Positions 26,638 to 36,535 of a stretch of 64,000 nucleotides of DNA are shown piece by piece. The notes under the pieces are model-generated. The model saw only the letters and a program-made list of their open reading frames with translations. It was not told where the DNA came from and did not search any database. Source of the stretch: Sediminicola sp037203765 (GTDB lineage: Bacteria > Bacteroidota > Bacteroidia > Flavobacteriales > Flavobacteriaceae). Both the position numbers and the translations under genes were made by a program. The DNA is taken from contig NZ_JBBCAS010000005.1 of NCBI RefSeq assembly GCF_037203765.1, positions 239,783 to 303,782 of the forward strand. Reading direction: 5' to 3'. Position 1 is the stretch's first letter. Each line of letters opens with the position of its first letter.

Positions 26638-28314
26638 CTAATCCAAAACCTCCACTATAGGTTGACCGGTGGCTCCATTGGGATAAGAAATACCCAACAA
26701 TGAGGCTATCGTAGGGGCAATATCCGGAATTTCAGTTTTGGCACTAGTACTTCCTTTTTTGATTCCCTTTCCATAGAACAACAAGGGTACATGAGTATCA
26801 TAGGGATAGGTGGATCCGTGCGTAGATCCCGTAATGGAATATTGAACCGTGGCGGGTTTCAATACCAAAAGGACATCTCCGGAACGTTTTTGGTTATAGC
26901 CATTTTGAAGTATATAAGGTATTCCCTGTCGGTACTCATTTTGCCACATTTGATATGCCGTATACGTCCGTTCCACCCCTTCATACCCGAGCAATTCATG
27001 CGCTATGGTTTGTTGGACTTTCTCTAAGTTTAGATCTAACCCTTTGATTACACCATGGTCCAAAAATATTTGATTATTGGATATGTTCTTGATCAGATCG
27101 TTGGTTCCAAAGGTATATTCAACAAATTCATTGAGCTTACCCTGCATTACACCCACTTGAACATATCCTGCGGGAATTTTTTGATCCTTCAGGTAAGCAG
27201 GCACTTCATTTGCCCCATGATCTGAAGTGAGAAAAACGGTATACTCCCCTTTCCCTACTTTCTTGTCCAACGCCTTCAATAGCCTTTCCAGATCCATATC
27301 CAACCGCATATAAGTATCCTGCACCTCTTTGGAATCAACACCGTACATATGGCCTACATAATCCGTACTGGAAAAGCTAACCGCCAAAAAATCGGTGATA
27401 TCATCCTTCCCCAAATCTTCCCCATCCAATGCTGATAGGGCAAAATCTGTTGTTATGCTATTTCCGAAGGGCGTAGACTTTAGCAAGGTAAACTTTCCAT
27501 TGGCATCCCATAGCGTGGGCAGATCATGTGGAAAGGTGGATGCAGACTCCCCCTTGAACGTTCCTTCATAAACATTGTCATCAGCTCCACTTTCCATGTA
27601 AGAGGATATATCCTTTAAGGTATTCCAGGGCTTTTTATATGCTTCAACTATGTTCGACGCGTTAAAATCGGTCACCCATTTTGGCAACTTATCCATATAA
27701 TAGGTGCTGCTTATCCAATTCCCCTCATCACCACCTTGCAGCCAATAAGCTCCATTGGCAGTATGCCCCCCGGGCAATACCGCTCCCCTATCCTTTAGGG
27801 AAATTGCGATTACCTTTCCCCTCATTTGGGTATGCAGTCGCAATTCATCGGTGATGGTGGTTGTGTTCATCCTATGGGGCGACATTTTCCCTGCATCGCT
27901 CGTAGTGCCCACAGAGGCATAGGTCATATCCCCAGCACAATAAACACTGGTACCAGATTCTTTATCATACCAATCATTACCAATTACACCGTGTACGGAA
28001 GGCGTAGTTCCGGTATACACAGATGCATGTCCTGGACCGGTGTACGTAGGGGCATAATTGAAGTGATTGTTCTTGCAATTGAACCCTTCATTTGCGAGGC
28101 GCTTAAAGCCCCCATCCCCAAAATGATCCCAAAAGCGGGTCAAATAATCATATCGCATCTGATCCACTACAAGCCCCACAACCAGTTTAGGCTTTACCTG
28201 TAGGGAAACGGACTTTTGATTATCTGAATCATTTCTTTTTTGTGCTTTGATGGCAGTGGGAGTACTGCCCATTAGTAAAAATAAAACGAATGGTAAAAAT
28301 TTAATTTTGATCAT
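26638..28314 (-). CDS. pafA: PafA-type alkaline phosphatase
   Basis: A 558-residue exported phosphomonoesterase with a signal peptide (about 1-24). Catalytic Thr92 is in PTYTGPGHASVYTG, Asn113 in GNDWYD, and Lys174/Arg176 in SLKDRG, the set that defines PafA monoesterases as opposed to phosphodiesterases. Metal ligands are seen in VVDQMR, SSTDYVGH and TSDHGAN. PafA is the broad phosphate-scavenging phosphatase of Bacteroidota, secreted to the periplasm. A -7 element lies upstream at 28334-28341. Confidence 0.93.
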   Translation of the reverse strand: MIKIKFLPFVLFLLMGSTPTAIKAQKRNDSDNQKSVSLQVKPKLVVGLVVDQMRYDYLTRFWDHFGDGGFKRLANEGFNCKNNHFNYAPTYTGPGHASVYTGTTPSVHGVIGNDWYDKESGTSVYCAGDMTYASVGTTSDAGKMSPHRMNTTTITDELRLHTQMRGKVIAISLKDRGAVLPGGHTANGAYWLQGGDEGNWISSTYYMDKLPKWVTDFNASNIVEAYKKPWNTLKDISSYMESGADDNVYEGTFKGESASTFPHDLPTLWDANGKFTLLKSTPFGNSITTDFALSALDGEDLGKDDITDFLAVSFSSTDYVGHMYGVDSKEVQDTYMRLDMDLERLLKALDKKVGKGEYTVFLTSDHGANEVPAYLKDQKIPAGYVQVGVMQGKLNEFVEYTFGTNDLIKNISNNQIFLDHGVIKGLDLNLEKVQQTIAHELLGYEGVERTYTAYQMWQNEYRQGIPYILQNGYNQKRSGDVLLVLKPATVQYSITGSTHGSTYPYDTHVPLLFYGKGIKKGSTSAKTEIPDIAPTIASLLGISYPNGATGQPIVEVLD

Positions 28315-28333
28315 GCTTAAATTCTTAAAGAGG

Positions 28334-28341
28334 CAAAATTA
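28334..28341 (-). promoter_or_regulatory. -7 element of the pafA promoter
   Basis: The minus strand reads TAATTTTG, an exact TAnnTTTG match 19 nt before the ATG; a TTG at 28365-28367 (minus sense) is a possible -33 element, spacer 23. Confidence 0.5.
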
Positions 28342-28427
28342 AATAAATAAATACCTTTAAAGGTCAATTGAAGCTTAAATGAAAGCTAATATTCCTATTT
28401 TTACACCTAGAAGACTATTAATTATAC

Positions 28428-29165
28428 ATGAACTACATAGCATCTATTGGCAGTTATTTTATAATGATTCGGGAGGTTTTCAAAAAGCCGACAAAGTGGC
28501 CCATAATGAAATCCCTCATCCTTAAGGAGATAGACGAATTGATTTTTGGATCTTTAGGAATCATCATTTTCATTTCATTTTTCATCGGCGGGGTGGTAGC
28601 CATTCAAACAGCCCTAAACATTACGAACCCTTTGATACCACGAAATTTAATCGGTTTTGCCACAAGACAATCTGTAATCCTGGAATTTGCCCCCACCTTC
28701 ACCTCCATTATCATGGCGGGTAAAGTTGGTTCTTATATCACCTCCAGTATAGGTACGATGAGGGTAACGGAACAGATTGATGCACTGGAAGTCATGGGTG
28801 TCAATTCCCTAAACTATTTGGTATTCCCTAAAATCATTGCCTTATTGCTCTATCCTTTTGCCATAGCCATTGCCATGTACGTAGGTATTTTTGGAGGATG
28901 GGTCGCCGGTGTTTTTACAGGATTCAGCTCCAGCGCTGATTTTGTTGAGGGACTGCAATTGGATTTTATTCCTTATCACGTAGCCTATTCCTTTATCAAA
29001 ACTATTGTCTTTGCCTTTATAATTGCCACTATCCCATCGTTTCATGGGTATTATATGAAGGGTGGGGCCCTTGAAGTTGGAAAAGCCAGTACTACGGCCT
29101 TCGTGTGGACCAGTGTTACCATAATCATTGTAAACTACATGCTAACCCAATTACTACTAAGCTAA
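28428..29165 (+). CDS. mlaE: MlaE family lipid-transport ABC permease
   Basis: A 245-residue permease with five to six membrane helices. The conserved EFAPTFTSIIMAGKVGSYIT and GTMRVTEQIDALEVMGV segments identify MlaE. It forms the inner-membrane channel that moves phospholipids between the membranes. Its TAA overlaps the ATG of the ATPase gene by one base. The MCE-domain partner (MlaD) is not next to it and should be elsewhere. Confidence 0.92.
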   Translation: MNYIASIGSYFIMIREVFKKPTKWPIMKSLILKEIDELIFGSLGIIIFISFFIGGVVAIQTALNITNPLIPRNLIGFATRQSVILEFAPTFTSIIMAGKVGSYITSSIGTMRVTEQIDALEVMGVNSLNYLVFPKIIALLLYPFAIAIAMYVGIFGGWVAGVFTGFSSSADFVEGLQLDFIPYHVAYSFIKTIVFAFIIATIPSFHGYYMKGGALEVGKASTTAFVWTSVTIIIVNYMLTQLLLS

Positions 29166-29932
29166 TGATAGAAGTAAACGATATATACAAGTCATTCGGG
29201 GATTCTGAAGTCCTAAAAGGAATTACCACTAGCTTTGAAAAAGGCAAGACCAATTTGGTCATTGGTCAGTCTGGTTCCGGCAAGACTGTTTTCTTAAAAT
29301 GTCTCTTGGGGCTGTTTATGCCAGACAAAGGAACAATAAGTTATAACGGCAAAGTTTATTCCAAACTATCTGGAGACCAGCAGCGGGATCTAAGGCAAGA
29401 AATGGGAATGGTTTTCCAAGGAAGTGCCCTTTTCGATTCCATGACGGTAGAAGGCAATGTAATGTTTCCATTGGACATGTTCACCAAACAATCCAAATCT
29501 GAAATGAAGGATAGGGTAGATATGGTCCTAAAGCGTGTAAACCTCATCGATGCCCATCATAAATTTCCATCAGAAATATCAGGAGGGATGCAAAAAAGGG
29601 TTGCAATTGCCAGGGCCATTGTCATGAACCCCAAATACCTGTTCTGTGATGAGCCCAATTCCGGACTAGATCCCAAAACGGCCATCATGATAGACAACCT
29701 TATCCTGGAAATCACGGAAGAATATGATATCACCACCGTGATCAATACCCATGACATGAACTCTGTAATGGAAATTGGCAAGAAAATTTTATTCCTTAAA
29801 AATGGCTACAAGGAATGGGAAGGGACCAACAAAGAGATCTTCAAGACCGACAATGAGGCCGTGACCGACTTTGTATATTCCTCCGAATTATTTAAAAAGG
29901 TAAGACAGATGTATGTGGAGGAACGCAACTAA
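29165..29932 (+). CDS. mlaF: MlaF family ABC transporter ATP-binding protein
   Basis: A 255-residue ATPase with Walker A GQSGSGKT, signature SGGMQKR, and Walker B YLFCDEPNSGLDP. The start MIEVNDIYKSFG overlaps the mlaE stop; the longer frame lies inside mlaE. It powers the lipid transporter at the cytoplasmic face. Its stop codon abuts the stop of the convergent DUF389 gene with no space and no hairpin. Confidence 0.93.
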   Translation: MIEVNDIYKSFGDSEVLKGITTSFEKGKTNLVIGQSGSGKTVFLKCLLGLFMPDKGTISYNGKVYSKLSGDQQRDLRQEMGMVFQGSALFDSMTVEGNVMFPLDMFTKQSKSEMKDRVDMVLKRVNLIDAHHKFPSEISGGMQKRVAIARAIVMNPKYLFCDEPNSGLDPKTAIMIDNLILEITEEYDITTVINTHDMNSVMEIGKKILFLKNGYKEWEGTNKEIFKTDNEAVTDFVYSSELFKKVRQMYVEERN

Positions 29933-31393
29933 TTAGTCAATCGCTTTCTTCACCTGTATTTTGGAGTTGTTCAACCTCAGTTTCAGCCATTCGTTCAGTT
30001 TTTTCATATCGATCTCCACTTGGGCTGATTTGGCCCCCGCTTTCCACTTGACTTCAAAAATAGGAATGGTATCCACTTTGCTAAAATCAGTACTGATGGT
30101 ATAACTGAAACCCATACTTGCCAAGTTTTCATAATTGGCCTTTGCCTCTGCACTGATTTCCTTAAAAGGGATCTGTTGCGAGGCCAGCTTGCTAACTTTC
30201 ATTAGCTCGCCCTCCAAAACCTTTATTTGCTCATCTTTGTTGAGCAGCTCATTTTTCTTGGACTCATAAAGTTCACTGATGTATTTCATTTGGTCCTGTA
30301 CCTCGTTGTTCCCTTGAACAACTTTTAGCTGGGTATTCTTGAGCTTGGGATAATCTTTCATCTGGGCCGCCCAAGTAGCAATTACGTTATCGGGAACCGA
30401 CTCATTTCCCATAAAAACCACCTCAATCTTGGGGTCCTTTCCTTGATCGTATTCCATGGTAGTCAGGTTATCCAAAAACCTGCCCTCACCTTGAAACCTA
30501 TACGGTGCAATTTTATCTGCGACAAATTGACTGGCATCCTTCCTGAACAAGGATTTCTGCAAGGCATTATAAAAGGTGAAACTCGCAGGGATCATGACCA
30601 AAATAGCTACAACGGAAGCCATCCTTGCTATGAACCTTCTTCGTTTGGAATTTACATAACGCACCATGGGAAAGCGCAACAAGCGAATGACCAAAAATGT
30701 GGCCAACCCTATAAATATGGTATTGATGGTAAACAGGTACATGGCACCATAGGCGAAGGCAAAATTTCCTATTGCCAGACCAAATCCAACGGTACACAAT
30801 GGCGGCATAAGGGCTGTGGCAATAGCCACCCCGAAAATCACACTGGCGATGGTACCCTTTTTAGCTCTAGCGATCACAAGGGCCAATCCACCAAAAAAGG
30901 CAATGAGTACATCCCTGATATCCGGTTCTGTACGCGCCAAGAGTTCGGAGGACTGATCCTTTAACGGGAAAAAATAGAAAAACAGAAAAGCCGTGATGAC
31001 ACTGAGCACTACCATTACCCCAAAATTTTTCAGAGACCTTCTCAGGGTATCAATGTCATTGATGGCCAACGACAGCCCCATACCCAAAATAGGGCCCATA
31101 AGCGGGGATATTAACATGGCGCCAATCACCACAGCCGTTGAATTGGCATTCAAACCCACAGAAGCTATAAAAATTGAGCATATTAAGATCCAAGACGTAT
31201 GCCCTTTAAATGGAATATCGGCAATAATGGAATCTTTGGTAGCTTCCTGGTCTGTATTGTTACGGATATCCAAAAGTTCTGATAAAAACTTTTTGGAACT
31301 ATCCAACAGCCCTTGAAAATCCTTTTTTACATCCTTGCTACTATCCTCACCACCGGTAGGGGTAATATTATCCTGATTTAAGTTCTCACTCAT
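29933..31393 (-). CDS. DUF389 family membrane protein
   Basis: A 486-residue protein of the TIGR00341/DUF389 type. The membrane core (about 70-285, six helices) contains NSTAVVIGAMLISPLMGPIL and TALMPPLCTVGFGLA, both highly conserved in the family. A periplasmic or cytosolic C-terminal part with a short coiled coil (about 380-410) follows, which is an addition to the basic DUF389 domain. The function is unknown. It is last in a minus-strand run starting with the M28 peptidase; the gap to the upstream gene is 2 nt. Confidence 0.88.
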   Translation of the reverse strand: MSENLNQDNITPTGGEDSSKDVKKDFQGLLDSSKKFLSELLDIRNNTDQEATKDSIIADIPFKGHTSWILICSIFIASVGLNANSTAVVIGAMLISPLMGPILGMGLSLAINDIDTLRRSLKNFGVMVVLSVITAFLFFYFFPLKDQSSELLARTEPDIRDVLIAFFGGLALVIARAKKGTIASVIFGVAIATALMPPLCTVGFGLAIGNFAFAYGAMYLFTINTIFIGLATFLVIRLLRFPMVRYVNSKRRRFIARMASVVAILVMIPASFTFYNALQKSLFRKDASQFVADKIAPYRFQGEGRFLDNLTTMEYDQGKDPKIEVVFMGNESVPDNVIATWAAQMKDYPKLKNTQLKVVQGNNEVQDQMKYISELYESKKNELLNKDEQIKVLEGELMKVSKLASQQIPFKEISAEAKANYENLASMGFSYTISTDFSKVDTIPIFEVKWKAGAKSAQVEIDMKKLNEWLKLRLNNSKIQVKKAID

Positions 31394-31395
31394 AA

Positions 31396-32475
31396 TTAAG
31401 CATGCTGGTCGCCAAACTTTTCTTTGACAGTATTCAATACTTTTTTGATGTCCTGTTCTTTCGCTTTGGGATAAATAAGAAGGACCTCCTCCTTATCAAC
31501 AATAATATAATCCTTTAAGCCATCTACTACAACGATCTTATCTTTTGGGGAGCGTATCATATTTCCATGGGCATCCTCGGCAATGACCTTACTGTTCACA
31601 ACAGCATTGTTATTGGCGTCTTTATCCAACTTATCATAGAGCGAGCCCCATGTTCCCAAATCATTCCAATCAAAAGTAGCAGGCAATACGTAAATGGACC
31701 TGGATTGTTCTAAGATAGCATAATCTATTGAGATGTTTTCCGCATTGGGATAATTCTCCTGTATAAAAGAGCGCTCATTTTCTGTATTATAGGTATTTAA
31801 TCCGTCTGCGAACAAGGTATATTGCGAGGGCTGGTAGGTTTTAAATGCATTGACTATTGTGGAAACACTCCACATAAAAATCCCTGCATTCCATAGAAAA
31901 TTACCCTGCGCCAAAAACTCCTTAGCTGTCTCGTAATCCGGTTTCTCCCGGAATTGGGCCACTTTCTTAAGGGCATCATTATTTCCTTTTTGATACTCAA
32001 TATACCCAAATCCTGTATTGGGAAAGGTCGGTTTGATCCCCAAGGTACAAAGCACATCCTCTTGTTCACATTTGTCGAAGCACATTTTCACATCTCTTGC
32101 AAATGCATCTTCATCCTCTATCCAATGATCACTTGGAGCCACGATCATGACCGCATTGGGATTCATCTTTTGGATCTTAAGGGATGCATACAAAATGCAA
32201 GGGGCCGTATTTCTCATGGCCGGTTCCAGAACCACTTGGTCCTGCTTCACCATGGGCAATTGCTCCAAAACGAGGTCATTATAACGCTCATTGGTCAATA
32301 TCAAAATGTTTTCCGTAGGCACAAATTTGTTCAGCCTTTTGAATGTCTTTTGGATAAGGGTATCTCCCGTGCCCAACATATCGTGAAACTGTTTTGGATA
32401 ATCGGAGGTGCTGATGGGCCAAAATCTCGATCCCACTCCTCCTGCCATAAGAATGGCATAATAATTCTTGTTCAT
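31396..32475 (-). CDS. manC: Mannose-1-phosphate guanylyltransferase
   Basis: A 359-residue nucleotidyltransferase. MAGGVGSRFWPISTSDYPKQF is the GTP-binding signature, and FREKPDYETA and WNAGIFMWSV are the sugar-site motifs. It makes GDP-mannose for glycans. The protein has the single-domain length, without the isomerase domain of bifunctional ManC/AlgA. It lies 11 nt after the SprT gene. Confidence 0.92.
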   Translation of the reverse strand: MNKNYYAILMAGGVGSRFWPISTSDYPKQFHDMLGTGDTLIQKTFKRLNKFVPTENILILTNERYNDLVLEQLPMVKQDQVVLEPAMRNTAPCILYASLKIQKMNPNAVMIVAPSDHWIEDEDAFARDVKMCFDKCEQEDVLCTLGIKPTFPNTGFGYIEYQKGNNDALKKVAQFREKPDYETAKEFLAQGNFLWNAGIFMWSVSTIVNAFKTYQPSQYTLFADGLNTYNTENERSFIQENYPNAENISIDYAILEQSRSIYVLPATFDWNDLGTWGSLYDKLDKDANNNAVVNSKVIAEDAHGNMIRSPKDKIVVVDGLKDYIIVDKEEVLLIYPKAKEQDIKKVLNTVKEKFGDQHA

Positions 32476-32486
32476 TTGCTATATTT

Positions 32487-33089
32487 TTAATCGCTGATCA
32501 ATTCAACCTCTGCATTGGGTTGAAATATATATACTTTTCCGGTGGCTATTTCAATACATTCATATCGTTTCACCCGTTTGTTGCCTTTTTTGAACAACTT
32601 GCCATTATAGATCCTGAATACACTGCCATAAGGTAGTTCAAAGATATAGGAACTTTCTTTATTCTGGACATCAAACTGCTTGAGTGCTATAGATAATTTG
32701 GCATCCGTATCACTGCTCGCTTTCGGATTTTTAAAATGGGTGGCCAATAGCGGCAATAGTTTGGAAGGAAATATTTCTGGTCTAATAAAGGGCAACATTA
32801 GATACTGAAATGTACGTTTCCATTCTATTCCGTGCGGCAATATACGCCTGCCATATTTTTCAAATGCCACCAAATGGGCAATCTCATGGACCAAAGTAAT
32901 AAGAAAGCGGTATTTGTTCAGGGATGAATTTACGGTTATATGGTGAAGCCCATTGGGCAACCTCCGGTAATCTCCATGCCTGGTAACGCGCTCATTAACA
33001 ATTTTGAGGTGCACCCCGTTTTCTTTGATCAAAGCCAAACAAGGCTCAATCGCTCTTTCAGGGAGGTATTTTTTTAAAATTTCATTCAT
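32487..33089 (-). CDS. SprT-like zinc metalloprotease domain protein
   Basis: A 200-residue protein with the zinc motif HEIAH and a downstream His in RILPHGIEWK, as in SprT and Spartan proteases. A C-terminal basic beta region (FKKGNKRVKRYECIE) replaces the usual zinc ribbon and has a single Cys. SprT family members act on DNA-protein crosslinks in eukaryotes; the bacterial role is not settled. Immediately follows the SDR gene with no gap. Confidence 0.87.
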   Translation of the reverse strand: MNEILKKYLPERAIEPCLALIKENGVHLKIVNERVTRHGDYRRLPNGLHHITVNSSLNKYRFLITLVHEIAHLVAFEKYGRRILPHGIEWKRTFQYLMLPFIRPEIFPSKLLPLLATHFKNPKASSDTDAKLSIALKQFDVQNKESSYIFELPYGSVFRIYNGKLFKKGNKRVKRYECIEIATGKVYIFQPNAEVELISD

Positions 33090-33770
33090 TTAGGGGGTAC
33101 TATTGGATACCTGAAGCATTTTTCCGTTGTACAACTTTTGTCCCGTTAAAGCAAAATCTTTGATATAGGCAGCCATCTCAAGCGCTGTTACTGGTGCTTG
33201 GTAACCCGGAAATGCTTCTTCCAACATTTCAGTCTGTACGGCACCCAATGCCAATACGTTAAACGAAGGTCCGTTTTCCTTAAATTCCTCCGCCCATAAC
33301 TCTGTCAAGGTAATTACAGCCCCTTTACTGGAGCTATAGGCAGACAAGCCTGGAAATTTTGCACTTCCCTGCACCCCACCCATGGAGCTAATGGTTACTA
33401 CGTGTCCACCCTTGGACATAAACGGAATGACACTTTTGGTGATATGTGCTACGCCAAAAACATTTACTTTGTAGACCTCCTCAAATTCATCCATCCCCGA
33501 TTCCAGGAACGGTTTGTTCAGCAGCTTTCCCGCATTATTTATAAGGACATCCACTGAGGACCAGTGTTCGGAGATAAATGCCTCCATTTTATCAATATCT
33601 GCCTTACTGGCTATATCAAAGGAAAAGCTTGTGATGTTTTGGTGCCGTAGATCGCTTATCGGCTTCTCGTTTCTTGAAAGAGCCAATACCTGATGGCCTT
33701 CATCGGCAAATAGCCGGGCCATTTCAAAGCCGATGCCCCTACTGGAACCCGTAATGATAATATTTGACAT
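33090..33770 (-). CDS. Short-chain dehydrogenase/reductase
   Basis: A 226-residue classical SDR: ITGSSRGIG cofactor loop, NNAG, catalytic Ser in ISSMGG and YSSSK. The short C-terminus and lack of other markers leave the substrate open. Its ATG overlaps the TAA of the M28 peptidase gene by one base, so the two are translationally coupled. Confidence 0.9.
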   Translation of the reverse strand: MSNIIITGSSRGIGFEMARLFADEGHQVLALSRNEKPISDLRHQNITSFSFDIASKADIDKMEAFISEHWSSVDVLINNAGKLLNKPFLESGMDEFEEVYKVNVFGVAHITKSVIPFMSKGGHVVTISSMGGVQGSAKFPGLSAYSSSKGAVITLTELWAEEFKENGPSFNVLALGAVQTEMLEEAFPGYQAPVTALEMAAYIKDFALTGQKLYNGKMLQVSNSTP

Positions 33771-34804
33771 TAATTGTATTTTATTTCTTTAACAGGTGCA
33801 TTGATGATTCTTTCCAATACCGGATACATTTTATTTACAAATGTAGCCATATGTTCATAATCCATGAGTTCTGGCTCATCCCCCACCTTGTGATAAAAGT
33901 CAAAATTAGTAAAATCAAAGGTACAATAGGTCTGGGAAGGCACCCCAAATTCCATATCGAACGGGTAATTGTCAGATCTCTGGAAAAGGTTGTATTCTTT
34001 GGCCGTTGGCAAAAAACCAACCAAATTCTCGTTGGCATAGCCATTGCTGATAGCTGCCAAGTTAGACTTCTCATAACCGGTAACATATACGAAGTAATCC
34101 TTTTCTACCAAAGGAACACCCACCATTTCAAAGTTGAGCATGGTATATAGATCAAGGTTTTGCGACTTTAACCTTTTTGCAAGATGGACAGACCCCAGAA
34201 GTCCTTTCTCCTCTGCACTGAACAGGGCAAATATAATGCTGCGCTTATTGGATTTTTTGTTCCCAAAATACCTTGCCAGTTCCAATACCGTGGTTGTACC
34301 CGAAGCATTGTCATTGGCTCCATTGGCTATAGCATCCCCATTTACTGGAGCTATTAGACCAATGTGGTCATAATGGGCCCCAATTACAACAAATTCATTC
34401 TTGAGGCTATCGTCTGTTCCCTCCAAAACACCAACAATATTATAGGCCTTGGAATCAATATTGGTAAGGGTATCCTTGTAACCCACAAAATATGGTTCAA
34501 TATTGTTCTTGGCGAATATTCCTTCGATAAAGTTTGCGGCCTTATCTATCCCCTCACTCCCAGTTTCCCTTCCCTGTAGCTCATCGGAGGCCAAATAATC
34601 CATAATATCCTTGATCCTGTCTTTATCGGTAAAGTTGGTGGCCATGGCTCCGTTATCGGAAGAGCCATAGGAGTCTGCTGGTTGAACAATTTTCCCCTGA
34701 ACACCTTCGGGTCCACCCACCACTCCGGTCTGGGTATCCATATTTTGCGAGGAACCACAACCAACCAGTAGCGCCAAAAAAACAAGTCTAAAAATTTTAT
34801 TCAT
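33770..34804 (-). CDS. M28 family metallopeptidase lipoprotein
   Basis: The protein starts at MNKIFRLVFLALLVGC (or one Met earlier, 34807), giving about 344 residues with lipobox LVGC. The Met at 34840 would lie inside the pdhC terminator and is rejected. Zinc ligands appear in GAHYDHIG, GANDNASGT and FSAEEKGLLGS, and the C-terminal HKVGDE carries the last His. M28 enzymes are aminopeptidases; this one is anchored in the envelope and trims peptides. First gene of the M28-SDR-SprT-ManC-DUF389 run. Confidence 0.9.
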   Translation of the reverse strand: MNKIFRLVFLALLVGCGSSQNMDTQTGVVGGPEGVQGKIVQPADSYGSSDNGAMATNFTDKDRIKDIMDYLASDELQGRETGSEGIDKAANFIEGIFAKNNIEPYFVGYKDTLTNIDSKAYNIVGVLEGTDDSLKNEFVVIGAHYDHIGLIAPVNGDAIANGANDNASGTTTVLELARYFGNKKSNKRSIIFALFSAEEKGLLGSVHLAKRLKSQNLDLYTMLNFEMVGVPLVEKDYFVYVTGYEKSNLAAISNGYANENLVGFLPTAKEYNLFQRSDNYPFDMEFGVPSQTYCTFDFTNFDFYHKVGDEPELMDYEHMATFVNKMYPVLERIINAPVKEIKYN

Positions 34805-34828
34805 CATTTTAATTTTGGATTTAAAGAT

Positions 34829-34860
34829 AAAAAAAAGCATCCCAAAATCATTGGGATGCT
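34829..34860 (-). terminator. Intrinsic terminator of pdhC
   Basis: AGCATCCCAA/TTGGGATGCT with a 5-nt loop, followed on the minus strand by seven T residues, 28 nt past the pdhC stop. Confidence 0.85.
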
Positions 34861-34887
34861 CTAATATATAATAATTGGTTACCGCTG

Positions 34888-36531
34888 TTATGCCAACATG
34901 GTAACTGGGTTCTCTAAATAAGCCCTTAAAGTTTGCATAAACTGTGCTCCAGTTGCTCCATCCACAGTCCTATGATCACAGGCCAAGGTAACGGTCATGG
35001 TATTCCCTACTACAATTTGTCCATTTTTGACCACTGGTTTTTCAACAATGGCTCCAACGGATAAAATCGCAGAATTGGGCTGATTGATAATGGACGTGAA
35101 TTCCAGGATTCCGAACATACCGAGGTTGGATACTGTAAAGGTGCTTCCTTCCATTTCGGCCGGGGTCAACTTTTTGTTCCTGGCCTTCCCAGCCAAATCA
35201 CGAACGGATGCTCCTATTTGAGAAAGCCCCATCTGATCGGTAAACTTCAATACCGGAACCACAAGACCGTCCTCTACGGCAACGGCAACCCCAACACTGA
35301 CATGGTGGTTGTAACGCGTGGTATCCCCATTCCATGAAGTATTTACCTGAGGGTGTTTTTTCAAGGCCATCGCACATGCCTTAACAACCATATCGTTAAA
35401 CGACACCTTGGTATCCGGCAGGCTATTTATCTGCTCTCTGGAAGCCTTGGCATTGTCCATATCCACTTCTATGGTAAGGTAATAATGCGGTGCACTGAAT
35501 TTGGATTCCCCCAATCTTTTGGCGATTACTTTTCGCATTTGGGAGTTTTTCACCTCTTCACTACTCTCCTCACCAACAGGGGCGCTAAAGGCAGCACTTT
35601 GAACTGGTGTAGACGGAGCTGCAGCCTGTGCAGGGGCAGCAGCTTTTTGAGCTGGCTGATAGTTCTCAATATCCTTTTTCACGATCCTTCCGTGATCTCC
35701 ACTTCCGGTAACGGTGGAAAGATCTATGCCCTTTTCATCCGCTATCTTTTTTGCCAAAGGAGAAACAAAGATTCGCTTTCCGTCACTGGTAGCTGCAGGG
35801 GCTGTGGTCTCGGCAGATTTCTCCTCCACCTTTGCCTCCTCCTTCTTTTCAGTCTTGGGAGCGGACTCCTTGGAGCCAGAAGTTTTTCCACTTAACACAG
35901 CATCAACATTGGTTCCTTTTGGACCAATGATCGCCAATACGGCATCTACAGGTGAAGATTCGCCTTCCTTGATACCTATATACAATAAGGTTCCGGAATA
36001 GAAAGACTCAAATTCCATGGTAGCCTTGTCCGTTTCTATTTCGGCCAAAATATCCCCTTCAGAAACCTCATCACCCACTTGTTTCAACCAGGTAGCAACT
36101 GTTCCTTCTTCCATGGTATCACTAAGGCGAGGCATTTTGATAATTTCTACGCCTTCAGGAATTTCAGATGATCCTCCAGCATCGTCAGCTGTAGTTTCCT
36201 CTGATTTGGACGGTTCTGCAGATTCTTCCTTTTTTGTTTCTGTAGCTTCCGAAGATTTTGAATCCCCACTCAATAATGCGGAAATATCTTCCCCTTCTTC
36301 ACCTATAATGGCCAAAAGAGAATCAACAGGAGCACCATCCCCCTCTTCAATACCAATATGGAGCAATGTACCTTGATGAAAGGATTCAAACTCCATGGTG
36401 GCCTTATCGGTCTCTATTTCGGCTAAAATATCACCTTCCTCTATTTTGTCCCCTACTTTTTTAAGCCACTTAGCTACCGTACCCTCTTCCATGGTATCGC
36501 TAAGTCTTGGCATATTAATTACTTCTGCCAT
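34888..36531 (-). CDS. pdhC: Pyruvate dehydrogenase E2, dihydrolipoyl acetyltransferase
   Basis: A 547-residue E2 with two lipoyl domains (lipoyl-Lys43 and Lys169, both in ETDKATMEFE), Ala/Pro/Glu-rich linkers, an E3-binding domain near 255-290 (FVSPLAKKIADEKG) and the catalytic acetyltransferase domain with CDHRTVDG near the C-terminus. It transfers acetyl groups to CoA in the cytoplasmic PDH complex. It follows pdhA by 4 nt; the E1 beta and E3 genes are not in the window. Confidence 0.96.
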   Translation of the reverse strand: MAEVINMPRLSDTMEEGTVAKWLKKVGDKIEEGDILAEIETDKATMEFESFHQGTLLHIGIEEGDGAPVDSLLAIIGEEGEDISALLSGDSKSSEATETKKEESAEPSKSEETTADDAGGSSEIPEGVEIIKMPRLSDTMEEGTVATWLKQVGDEVSEGDILAEIETDKATMEFESFYSGTLLYIGIKEGESSPVDAVLAIIGPKGTNVDAVLSGKTSGSKESAPKTEKKEEAKVEEKSAETTAPAATSDGKRIFVSPLAKKIADEKGIDLSTVTGSGDHGRIVKKDIENYQPAQKAAAPAQAAAPSTPVQSAAFSAPVGEESSEEVKNSQMRKVIAKRLGESKFSAPHYYLTIEVDMDNAKASREQINSLPDTKVSFNDMVVKACAMALKKHPQVNTSWNGDTTRYNHHVSVGVAVAVEDGLVVPVLKFTDQMGLSQIGASVRDLAGKARNKKLTPAEMEGSTFTVSNLGMFGILEFTSIINQPNSAILSVGAIVEKPVVKNGQIVVGNTMTVTLACDHRTVDGATGAQFMQTLRAYLENPVTMLA

Positions 36532-36535
36532 CTAC

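Noticed and set aside
34805..34840. Longer start for the M28 peptidase
   Set aside because: The Met at 34840 lies in the pdhC terminator and would put residues before the lipoprotein signal.
35353..35895. 180-codon plus-strand frame opposite pdhC
   Set aside because: It is a shadow of the Ala/Glu/Lys-rich linkers of pdhC; no domain or start signal.
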